This document shows positions 9,184 through 16,736 of a stretch of 64,000 nt of DNA, piece after piece. A program made the position numbers and the translations under genes. The notes beneath the pieces were generated by a model that made no database searches, was not told the origin of the DNA, and saw only the letters and a list, made by a program, of their open reading frames with translations. The stretch spans positions 1 through 64,000 of the forward strand of contig NZ_AKJG01000158.1 in NCBI RefSeq assembly GCF_000282455.1, read 5' to 3'. The stretch's first letter is position 1; every line of letters begins with the position of its first letter. Origin of the DNA: Pseudomonas sp. GM74. Lineage in GTDB: Bacteria; Pseudomonadota; Gammaproteobacteria; Pseudomonadales; Pseudomonadaceae.

Positions 9184-9262
9184 TCTTCGCGGGCAAGCCC
9201 GCTCCCACAGGGATTTGGGAACGACGAAGATCTCTGTGGGAGCTTGCTCGCGATGGCCGCGA
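9184..9262. repeat. Inverted pair of REP elements (REPIN)
   Basis: CGCGGGCAAGCCCGCTCCCAC (9188-9208) faces GTGGGAGCTTGCTCGCGA (9236-9253) across a short spacer. This is the pseudomonad REP core, and the same sequence recurs at eight other places in the window. Confidence 0.85.
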
Positions 9263-9309
9263 CGCGGTTCCAAGTCTGACTATTGCATCCAATGCAACAT
9301 ACAATTGTC

Positions 9310-9333
9310 ATCAATCCAGTTGATGACGACCGA
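9310..9333 (+). promoter_or_regulatory. MexT-type (nod-box-like) site upstream of mexE
   Basis: Reads ATCA, 5 bases, GTTGAT, 4 bases, ACCGA. The consensus I recall for MexT in P. aeruginosa is ATCA-N5-GTCGAT-N4-ACYAT. The first two blocks fit with one mismatch and the last block matches only its first three bases. It lies about 137 bp before the mexE start. Confidence 0.6.
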
Positions 9334-9469
9334 ACGCAAGGCGCAGGCTAGAGGGCTGGCCGGGGTCTTATATCATTCCGGATGATAGTTACCTTCGCCC
9401 CATTCGATTCGTGAGATACAAACCCGCCGCGCATCATTCGCCAATCTCAACACATTGGCGGATGCATCC

Positions 9470-10723
9470 ATGGAACAGTCACTCAAACATTTGCGCTTCC
9501 CGTTGGCTTTGTTGGCCGTAGTGGTGATCAGCGCGTGCGGCAAGGCCCCGGAAACCGCCGCCAGCATGCCAGCGGCCAAGGTCAGCGTGGCCAAGGTGCT
9601 GGAACAACCGGTCAACGAATGGGACGAATTCACCGGCCGCCTCGAAGCGCCGGAAACCGTCGAGATTCGTCCACGGGTCTCCGGCCAGATCGATGAAGTG
9701 GCCTTCACTGAAGGCGCCCTGGTCAAGAAAGGCGACCTGCTGTTCCAGATCGACCCGCGTCCGTTCCAGGCAGAGGTCCGCCGCCTCGAAGCCCTGGTTG
9801 CACAATCGCGCGCTAACGCCACCCGTAGCGAAAACGAAGCCCAGCGCGGTGAGCGCCTGCGCACCAGCAACGCCATTTCCGCAGAGCTCGCCGATTCGCG
9901 TACCAGCGCTGCCCAGGAAGCCCGCGCCGCCGTCGGTGCTCTTCAGGCACAGCTGGACCTGGCCAAGCTGAACCTGAGCTTCACCCGCGTGACGGCTCCA
10001 ATCACCGGCCGCGTCAGCCGTGCTGAAATCACCGCCGGCAACCTCGTCACCGCCGATACCACCCCGCTGACCAGCTTGGTCTCCACCGACAAGGTGTACG
10101 CCTACTTCGACGCGGACGAGCGCGTGTTTCTCAAGTACACCGAGCTCGCTCGCCAGGGCAAGCGAGGCGCCACCACCCCGGTCTACATGGGCCTGTCCAA
10201 CGAGGACGGCAACCCGCACCAGGGCGTGATGAACTTCGTCGACAACCAGGTCAACCCGAAGACCGGCACCATCCGTGGTCGCGCCGTGTTCGACAACAGC
10301 GATGGCAGCTACACCCCCGGTCTCTATGCACGCCTGAAACTGGTGGGTAGCGGCACCTACAGCGCCATGCTGATCAACGATGAAGCTGTCGGTACCGACC
10401 TGGGCAAGAAGTTCGTGCTGGTGATGGATGCCGACAACAAGACCGCCTACCGCGCGGTGGAACTGGGTCCGAAGATCGAAGGCCTGCGTATCGTGCGCAA
10501 CGGCCTGAACAAGGACGACACCATCATCGTCAAGGGCCTGCAACGGGTACGCCCTGGCTCACCGGTCACCCCTGAAGTGATTCCGATGGCCAGTGAACAG
10601 ACCCTCGCGGCACTCGCACAACAACGCCAAGCGCTGGAAGCCAGCAACCTGCCCCAAGTCGCGCCTGCCAAGGTTGCGCCAGGTACGGCAGTGAAACTGG
10701 CTGCCACGACCCCACGCGGTTAA
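9470..10723 (+). CDS. mexE: RND efflux periplasmic adaptor MexE
   Basis: A 417-residue membrane-fusion lipoprotein linking MexF to OprN. Signal peptide with lipobox VVVISAC (lipidated Cys23), then a lipoyl half-motif, an alpha-hairpin (about 95-160, ending NAISAEL), a second lipoyl half and a beta-barrel domain. The segments LVKKGDLLFQIDPRPF and VSTDKVYAYFDADERVFLKY match P. aeruginosa MexE nearly exactly. ATG 9470 is chosen because the protein then starts MEQS, as in MexE; the frame opens 5 codons earlier. It is followed after 12 bp by mexF. Expression is expected to depend on MexT acting at the box near 9320. Confidence 0.95.
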   Translation: MEQSLKHLRFPLALLAVVVISACGKAPETAASMPAAKVSVAKVLEQPVNEWDEFTGRLEAPETVEIRPRVSGQIDEVAFTEGALVKKGDLLFQIDPRPFQAEVRRLEALVAQSRANATRSENEAQRGERLRTSNAISAELADSRTSAAQEARAAVGALQAQLDLAKLNLSFTRVTAPITGRVSRAEITAGNLVTADTTPLTSLVSTDKVYAYFDADERVFLKYTELARQGKRGATTPVYMGLSNEDGNPHQGVMNFVDNQVNPKTGTIRGRAVFDNSDGSYTPGLYARLKLVGSGTYSAMLINDEAVGTDLGKKFVLVMDADNKTAYRAVELGPKIEGLRIVRNGLNKDDTIIVKGLQRVRPGSPVTPEVIPMASEQTLAALAQQRQALEASNLPQVAPAKVAPGTAVKLAATTPRG

Positions 10724-10735
10724 GGGATTTTTACG

Positions 10736-13700
10736 ATGAATTTTTCCCAATTCTTCATTTCGCGGCCGATCTTCGCAGCGGTTCTTTCGCTGCTGATCCT
10801 GATCGCCGGTGCGATCTCGCTGTTCCAGTTGCCGATCAGCGAATACCCGGAAGTGGTGCCGCCGACTGTTGTGGTCCGCGCCAACTTCCCGGGCGCCAAC
10901 CCCAAGGTCATCGGCGAAACCGTGGCCGCGCCCCTGGAGCAAGCCATCACCGGCGTCGAGAACATGTTGTACATGTCCTCGCAATCCACCGCTGACGGCA
11001 AGATCACCCTGACCATCACCTTTGCCCTGGGTACTGACCTGGACAACGCCCAGGTACAGGTGCAAAACCGTGTGACCCGTACCGAGCCGAAGCTTCCCGA
11101 GGAAGTGACACGCATCGGTATCACCGTGGACAAGGCGTCGCCCGACCTGACGATGGTGGTGCACTTGACCTCGCCGGACAAACGCTACGACATGCTCTAT
11201 CTGTCCAACTACGCGATCCTGAATATCAAGGATGAGTTGGCGCGGCTGGGCGGTGTCGGTGACGTGCAACTGTTCGGTATGGGCGACTACTCGCTGCGTG
11301 TCTGGCTCGATCCGAACAAGACCGCTTCGCGCAACCTGACCGCCACCGATGTGGTCACCGCGATTCGTGAACAGAACCGCCAGGTGGCGGCCGGTGCCTT
11401 GGGTGCGCCCCCTGCCCCGAATGCCCAGAGTTTCCAGTTATCGGTCAACACTCAGGGCCGTCTGGTCAATGAGGAAGAGTTCGAAAACATCATCATTCGC
11501 TCCGGCGACAACGGTGAAATCACTCGTCTGAAAGACATCGCTCGAGTGGAGCTAGGCTCCAGCCAATATGCCCTGCGCTCCCTGTTGAACAACCAGCCGG
11601 CAGTGGCGATCCCGATCTTCCAGCGTCCGGGTTCCAACGCCATCGAAATCTCCAACGAAGTCCGGGAGAAAATGGCCGAGCTGAAGAAGACCTTCCCCGA
11701 AGGCATGGACTTCAGCATCGTCTATGACCCGACGATCTTCGTGCGCGGCTCCATCGAGGCGGTGGTTCACACCCTCTTCGAAGCGTTGATCCTCGTGGTG
11801 CTGGTGGTGATCCTGTTCCTGCAGACCTGGCGCGCCTCGATCATTCCATTGGTCGCTGTGCCGGTATCGCTGATCGGTACCTTCGCCGTGATGCATCTGT
11901 TCGGTTTCTCGCTCAACGCCTTGTCGCTGTTCGGCCTGGTACTGGCGATCGGTATCGTGGTGGACGACGCCATCGTCGTGGTGGAGAACGTCGAGCGGAA
12001 CATCGAACTCGGATTGACCCCGGTCGAAGCCACCAAACGCGCCATGCGTGAAGTGACCGGTCCCATCATTGCCACGGCGCTGGTGCTGTGTGCGGTGTTT
12101 GTTCCGGCGGCGTTCATTTCCGGCCTGACTGGCCAGTTCTACAAGCAGTTCGCCCTGACCATCGCGATTTCCACGGTGATCTCGGCCTTCAACTCCCTGA
12201 CCCTGTCGCCGGCCCTGGCCGCCGTATTGCTCAAGGGCCATGACGCACCGAAAGACCGGTTCTCCAGGGTGCTGGACAAGATTTTCGGTGGCTGGTTGTT
12301 CCGTCCGTTCAACCGCTTCTTTGAAAAGGCCAGCCATGGTTACGTCGGCACCGTTGCCCGCGTGATCCGTTCAAGCGGTATCGCCCTGCTGTTGTACGCA
12401 GGCTTGATGGTCCTGACCTTCTTCGGTTTCTCCAGCACCCCGACCGGTTTCGTGCCCGGCCAGGACAAGCAATACCTGGTGGCCTTCGCGCAACTGCCGG
12501 ACGCCTCGAGCCTTGACCGCACCGAAGACGTGATCAAGCGCATGTCCGACCTGGCGCTGAAACAACCCGGCGTGGAAAGTGCCGTGGCGTTCCCGGGCCT
12601 GTCGATCAACGGTTTCACCAACAGCCCGAACGCCGGCATCGTGTTCGTGACCCTCAAACCGTTCGACGAGCGTAAAGACCCGAGCATGTCCGCCGGTGCG
12701 ATTGCCGGTGCCTTGAACGGCCAGTACGCGAACATCCAGGAAGCCTACATGGCGATCTTCCCGCCGCCGCCGGTACAAGGCCTGGGCACCATCGGTGGTT
12801 TCCGCCTGCAGATCGAAGACCGGGGCAACCTGGGCTACGAAGAACTGTACAAGGAAACCATGAACATCATTGCCAAGAGCCACAGCGTGCCGGAACTGGC
12901 CGGTCTGTTCACCAGCTACACGGTGAACGTGCCGCAGGTCGATGCTGCCATCGACCGGGAAAAAGCCAAGACCCACGGCGTGGCCGTCAGCGACATCTTC
13001 GACACCCTGCAGATCTACCTGGGTTCGCTGTATGCCAACGACTTCAACCGCTTCGGTCGCACCTATCAGGTCAACGTCCAGGCCGAACAACAGTTCCGCC
13101 TCGAGTCTGACCAGATCGGCCAGCTGAAAGTGCGCAACAACAAGGGCGAGATGATCCCGCTGGCGACCTTCATCAAGGTCAGCGACACCTCGGGCCCCGA
13201 CCGCGTGATGCACTACAACGGCTTCATCACCGCTGAAATCAACGGTGCGGCGGCCCCCGGCTACAGCTCCGGCCAGGCCGAAAAAGCCATCGAGAAGCTG
13301 CTCAAGGAAGAACTGCCCAACGGCATGACCTACGAATGGACCGACCTGACCTACCAGCAGATTCTGTCCGGCAACACCGCGCTGTTCGTGTTCCCGCTCT
13401 GTGTGCTGCTGGCGTTCCTGGTACTGGCGGCTCAGTACGAAAGCTGGAGCCTGCCACTGGCGGTGATCCTGATCGTACCGATGACCCTGCTGTCGGCTAT
13501 CACCGGTGTGATCGCTTCCGGTGGCGACAACAACATCTTTACCCAGATCGGTCTGATCGTATTGGTGGGGCTTGCCTGTAAGAACGCGATCCTGATCGTC
13601 GAGTTCGCCAAGGACAAACAGCTGGAAGGCCTCAACCCACTGGCGGCGGTCCTGGAAGCCTGCCGCCTGCGTCTGCGGCCGATCCTGATGACCTCCTTCG

Positions 13701-13915
13701 CGTTCATCATGGGTGTTGTGCCTCTGGTGTTCTCCAGCGGTGCCGGTGCCGAGATGCGTCATGCGATGGGTGTGGCGGTGTTCTCCGGGATGCTCGGAGT
13801 GACCTTCTTCGGTCTGTTGCTGACGCCGGTGTTCTACGTACTGATCCGTAACTTTGTCGAGCGCGGCCAGGCACGCAAAGCTGCCAAGGCCACCCTGAAG
13901 CTGGAGTCGCATTGA
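10736..13915 (+). CDS. mexF: RND efflux inner-membrane pump MexF
   Basis: A 1059-residue proton-driven multidrug transporter (P. aeruginosa MexF is about 1062). It starts MNFSQFFISRPIFAAVLSLL, with TM1 and a large periplasmic porter domain. The middle block of membrane segments contains the proton-relay aspartates in GIVVDDAIVVVENVERN, followed by the second periplasmic loop and the C-terminal membrane block (LVLAAQYESWSLPLAVILIV). Known substrates of the P. aeruginosa pump are chloramphenicol, fluoroquinolones, trimethoprim and quinolone-signal precursors. Its TGA stop shares one base with the ATG of oprN, so the two are translationally coupled. Confidence 0.96.
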   Translation: MNFSQFFISRPIFAAVLSLLILIAGAISLFQLPISEYPEVVPPTVVVRANFPGANPKVIGETVAAPLEQAITGVENMLYMSSQSTADGKITLTITFALGTDLDNAQVQVQNRVTRTEPKLPEEVTRIGITVDKASPDLTMVVHLTSPDKRYDMLYLSNYAILNIKDELARLGGVGDVQLFGMGDYSLRVWLDPNKTASRNLTATDVVTAIREQNRQVAAGALGAPPAPNAQSFQLSVNTQGRLVNEEEFENIIIRSGDNGEITRLKDIARVELGSSQYALRSLLNNQPAVAIPIFQRPGSNAIEISNEVREKMAELKKTFPEGMDFSIVYDPTIFVRGSIEAVVHTLFEALILVVLVVILFLQTWRASIIPLVAVPVSLIGTFAVMHLFGFSLNALSLFGLVLAIGIVVDDAIVVVENVERNIELGLTPVEATKRAMREVTGPIIATALVLCAVFVPAAFISGLTGQFYKQFALTIAISTVISAFNSLTLSPALAAVLLKGHDAPKDRFSRVLDKIFGGWLFRPFNRFFEKASHGYVGTVARVIRSSGIALLLYAGLMVLTFFGFSSTPTGFVPGQDKQYLVAFAQLPDASSLDRTEDVIKRMSDLALKQPGVESAVAFPGLSINGFTNSPNAGIVFVTLKPFDERKDPSMSAGAIAGALNGQYANIQEAYMAIFPPPPVQGLGTIGGFRLQIEDRGNLGYEELYKETMNIIAKSHSVPELAGLFTSYTVNVPQVDAAIDREKAKTHGVAVSDIFDTLQIYLGSLYANDFNRFGRTYQVNVQAEQQFRLESDQIGQLKVRNNKGEMIPLATFIKVSDTSGPDRVMHYNGFITAEINGAAAPGYSSGQAEKAIEKLLKEELPNGMTYEWTDLTYQQILSGNTALFVFPLCVLLAFLVLAAQYESWSLPLAVILIVPMTLLSAITGVIASGGDNNIFTQIGLIVLVGLACKNAILIVEFAKDKQLEGLNPLAAVLEACRLRLRPILMTSFAFIMGVVPLVFSSGAGAEMRHAMGVAVFSGMLGVTFFGLLLTPVFYVLIRNFVERGQARKAAKATLKLESH

Positions 13916-15336
13916 TGAGTTTGAAAGCCTTCCTGCCGAGCCTGCTGGTGCTGGCCCTGAGTGCCTGTGCCGTAGGTCCGGACTACAAGACGCCAACGAC
14001 GGAGGCGGCCAACATCACGGCCGTCACCGATGGCGCCGCCGGCCAAAAGAATTTTGACCGTTCGCGTTTCGAAGGCATCTGGTGGCAGCAGTTCGATGAC
14101 CCGACCCTCAACCAGCTGGTGACAAAATCCCTGCAAGGCAACCGTGATCTGCGCGTCGCCTTCGCCCGCTGGAAAGCCGCACGGGCGATCCGCGATGACG
14201 TCAGCAACGACGCCATGCCGACCATCACCAGCCGCGTCAGCAGTGACTTGGGCAAAGGCCAGATTCCGGGCCAGACCACCGACCGGGTCAACAGCGAGCG
14301 CTATGATCTGGGCCTGGACATGGCCTGGGAAATCGACTTGTTCGGTCGCATCCAGCGCAATCTGGAGTCGGCCAACGCCGAGCAACAGGCGTTCGAGGCA
14401 GACCTGTACCAACTGCAAGTCACCATGATTGCCGAACTGGTGGATTCCTACGGCCAACTGCGCGGCGCGCAACTGCGGGAGAAAATCGCCCTGGCCAACC
14501 TGGAGAACCAGCAGGAGTCGCGCAAGATCACCATCAGCCTGCGTGATGCCGGTGTTGGCGATCAGCTCGATGTGGAGCGCGCCGATGCGCGACTGGCGTC
14601 GGTCGAAGCCAGCGTTCCGCAATTGCAGGCCGAACAGGTCCGGCAGAAAAACCGCATCGCCACCCTGCTGGGTGAACGCCCGGACAAGCTGACCGTGGAC
14701 CTGAGCCCGAAAGACCTGCCGGCGATTGCCAAGGCCCTGCCGATCGGTGATCCGGGTGAACTGCTGCAACGCCGGCCGGACATTCGCAGTGCCGAACGCC
14801 AACTGGCCTCGGCCACCGCGCGGATCGGCGTGGCCAAGGCCGATCTGTTCCCACGGGTCAGCCTCAGCGGCTTCCTCGGCTGGACGGCCGGGCGCGGTTC
14901 GCAGATCGGTTCCTCGGCGGCCAACGCCTGGGCACTGGGCCCGAGCATCACCTGGGCGGCGTTTGACCTGGGCAGTGTGAAGGCCCGTTTGCGCGGCGCC
15001 GACGCCGATGCCGAAGGCGCCCTGGCGACTTACGAGCAGCAAGTGTTGCTGGCCCTGGAAGAATCGGAAAACGCCTTCAGCGACTACGGCAAACGCCAAC
15101 AGCGCCTGATCTCGCTGATTCGTCAGAGCGAGTCCAGCCGCTCGGCCGCCGACCTGGCGCAGATCCGCTACCGCGAAGGCACCGCCGATTTCCTCGTGTT
15201 GCTCGACGCCCAGCGTGAACGCCTGGCCGCCGAAGACACCCAGGCCCAAGCTGAAGTCGACCTGTATCGCGGCATCGTCGCAATCTACAAGGCCCTCGGT
15301 GGCGGCTGGCAGCCGGAGACGGTCGCCAGCAAGTAA
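13915..15336 (+). CDS. oprN: Outer-membrane efflux channel lipoprotein OprN
   Basis: 473-residue TolC-like channel of the NodT family, third component of MexEF-OprN. Lipoprotein signal with lipobox LALSACAVGPDY (Cys18). Two outer-membrane efflux repeats follow, with the typical GIWWQQFDDPTLNQLV, MAWEIDLFGRI and the second-half LLQRRPDIRSAERQLASATA and YREGTADFLVLLDAQR. ATG 13915 overlaps the mexF stop by one base; a TTG one codon earlier is less likely. A strong terminator ends the operon 49 bp after the stop. Confidence 0.94.
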   Translation: MSLKAFLPSLLVLALSACAVGPDYKTPTTEAANITAVTDGAAGQKNFDRSRFEGIWWQQFDDPTLNQLVTKSLQGNRDLRVAFARWKAARAIRDDVSNDAMPTITSRVSSDLGKGQIPGQTTDRVNSERYDLGLDMAWEIDLFGRIQRNLESANAEQQAFEADLYQLQVTMIAELVDSYGQLRGAQLREKIALANLENQQESRKITISLRDAGVGDQLDVERADARLASVEASVPQLQAEQVRQKNRIATLLGERPDKLTVDLSPKDLPAIAKALPIGDPGELLQRRPDIRSAERQLASATARIGVAKADLFPRVSLSGFLGWTAGRGSQIGSSAANAWALGPSITWAAFDLGSVKARLRGADADAEGALATYEQQVLLALEESENAFSDYGKRQQRLISLIRQSESSRSAADLAQIRYREGTADFLVLLDAQRERLAAEDTQAQAEVDLYRGIVAIYKALGGGWQPETVASK

Positions 15337-15384
15337 TACGGTTCTGAAGCGCTCCTTTGGTTGGCCGCAACCAACCAGTTCCTT

Positions 15385-15419
15385 AGCCCCGCGTCTCATT
15401 CGGTCGCGGGGCTTTTTTT
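15385..15419 (+). terminator. Terminator of mexEF-oprN
   Basis: 9-bp stem AGCCCCGCG (15385-15393) with CGCGGGGCT (15405-15413), an 11-base loop, then a run of seven T. Confidence 0.92.
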
Positions 15420-15452
15420 GCCTTGACACAATACTGGAACCACCACAGTTCC

Positions 15453-15546
15453 CTGTGGGGGCGGGCTTGCTCGCGAAGGCGGTGCGTCAGTAAACATATG
15501 CATTGCCTGACACACCGCCTCCGCGAGCAAGCCCGCTCCCACAAGG
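15453..15546. repeat. REPIN between oprN and the HlyD gene
   Basis: REP copy GCGGGCTTGCTCGCGAAGGC (15461-15480) and an inverted copy with CGCGAGCAAGCCCGCTCCCAC (15522-15542). It fills the gap between two convergent efflux operons. Confidence 0.88.
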
Positions 15547-15547
15547 G

Positions 15548-16513
15548 TTAGCGGTGATCTTCAGTCCGATGGTTTTCCTGGACGGTCACGGTGGCCGTGG
15601 TCCCGGCCCTCAGGTTGTTTTTACCGGCATAGTCAGCATCGATCTCGATCCGCACCGGCACCCGTTGCGCCAGTTTGACCCAGGTGTAACTGGGGTTGAT
15701 GCTGGCCAGCAGGCGGCCTCCCGGCAGGTTTTCCCGGTCGGCAATGGCGAAGGCAATGCTCTGCACTTTGCCGCCGAACGTTTCGCCGCTCATCAACTCG
15801 ATCCTGACCCGGTCGCCCTCCCCGATCCGCGGCAACTTGGTTTCTTCGAAGTAACCGCTGACATAGAACGATTCGCTGTCCACCAGCGCCAGCAAGGGAC
15901 CGCCGGCCGAGGCGTAGTCGCCCTCCCGGGTCAGCAGATTGGTGACATAGCCGGTCACCGGGGAGACGACATGGGTACGCTGCAAGTCGAGCTCGGACTG
16001 GGTCAAGGCCGCAATAGCCAGTTGCACGTTGGCCTGGGCCAACACCAGATTGGCCTGGTTACGCAGCAAGTCGGCCTGGGCCACCGACACATCGGTGTTG
16101 GCCTTTTCCCACTCTTCACCGGAAATCGCCGAGCGATCCTTGAGCGTGCGTCGCCGTTGCTCCTCGCTTTGACGTTGTTTGAGCAATGCTTCGCTGGCGA
16201 TGATGGCCGCCTGGGCCTGCCCCAGCGAGGCCTTCGCCACCTCCACCGCGCGCCTGGCATGCTCCACTGCCAGGGTGTAGCGCGCCGGATCGATCTCCAG
16301 CAGCGCCTGGCCTTTGTTCACATGCTGGTTGTCCTGCACGGCCAGGCTGACGATGCGCCCCGAAACGTCGGCGGACAAGGTCACCACATCGGCACGCACC
16401 CGGGCATCCCGGGTCCAGGGCGCGCGGGTGTAATGCTCCCAGGCGAACCAGCCCAGGATGAACGCCAGCAGTACCACCGCTACCGTCGAGAGTCGGGAAA
16501 GGATGTTCTTCAT
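15548..16513 (-). CDS. HlyD/EmrA-family periplasmic adaptor of a FUSC efflux unit
   Basis: A 321-residue membrane-fusion protein. One N-terminal membrane anchor (about 8-27, VAVVLLAFILGWFAWEHY), then ADVSGRIVSLAVQDNQHVNKG (first biotinyl-lipoyl half), a coiled hairpin rich in Ala/Gln (about 85-175), the second lipoyl half VVSPVTGYVTNLLTREGDYAS and a beta-barrel. It resembles AaeA, the adaptor of the aromatic carboxylic acid exporter AaeAB. Last gene of a three-gene leftward unit, starting 4 bp after the DUF1656 stop. The true substrate is unknown; aromatic acids are a guess from the family. Confidence 0.88.
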   Translation of the reverse strand: MKNILSRLSTVAVVLLAFILGWFAWEHYTRAPWTRDARVRADVVTLSADVSGRIVSLAVQDNQHVNKGQALLEIDPARYTLAVEHARRAVEVAKASLGQAQAAIIASEALLKQRQSEEQRRRTLKDRSAISGEEWEKANTDVSVAQADLLRNQANLVLAQANVQLAIAALTQSELDLQRTHVVSPVTGYVTNLLTREGDYASAGGPLLALVDSESFYVSGYFEETKLPRIGEGDRVRIELMSGETFGGKVQSIAFAIADRENLPGGRLLASINPSYTWVKLAQRVPVRIEIDADYAGKNNLRAGTTATVTVQENHRTEDHR

Positions 16514-16517
16514 GGCA

Positions 16518-16736
16518 TCAGGCTCCCATGACCAGAATCAACGTGGCGCAGACGCAGGCGTACAGCGCGCCTTCGAACAACGCCTCGTGCCAGACAAACT
16601 GCAGCACGCCGAGGCGCCGCAACGTCCAGTCCAGCAGCAGGAAAATCGGCAAGCCCAGCAGCAGCGCCTGGGCAATCGGGGGCAGATAGGCGCCACCTAC
16701 TTCCAGATCAATGGGCAAGGACGGGGTCTCCTTCAT
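16518..16736 (-). CDS. Small DUF1656 membrane protein (AaeX-like)
   Basis: 72 residues with two predicted membrane helices (IAQALLLGLPIFLLLDW and ALYACVCATLILVMGA). DUF1656 proteins nearly always sit between a FUSC transporter and its HlyD adaptor, as here, and are presumed accessory subunits. The start MKETPSLPIDLEV at 16736 overlaps the end of the FUSC gene by 29 bp. The gap to the downstream HlyD gene is 4 bp. The frame opens 16 codons earlier, but that part lies inside FUSC. Confidence 0.85.
   Translation of the reverse strand: MKETPSLPIDLEVGGAYLPPIAQALLLGLPIFLLLDWTLRRLGVLQFVWHEALFEGALYACVCATLILVMGA

Larger units (their letters stand above)
8974..9469. other. Intergenic between hipBA and mexE (496 bp)
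   Basis: Holds the leftward hipBA promoter (9014-9042), a paired REP element (9184-9262), a MexT-type box (9310-9333) and the rightward mexE leader. I see no gene. Short open frames here run through the REP pair and have no ribosome site. Confidence 0.6.

Noticed and set aside
12371..13996. 541-codon minus-strand frame over mexF
   Set aside because: Antisense shadow; mexF is unambiguous.
13834..15429. 531-codon minus-strand frame over oprN
   Set aside because: Antisense shadow of oprN; also runs through the operon terminator.
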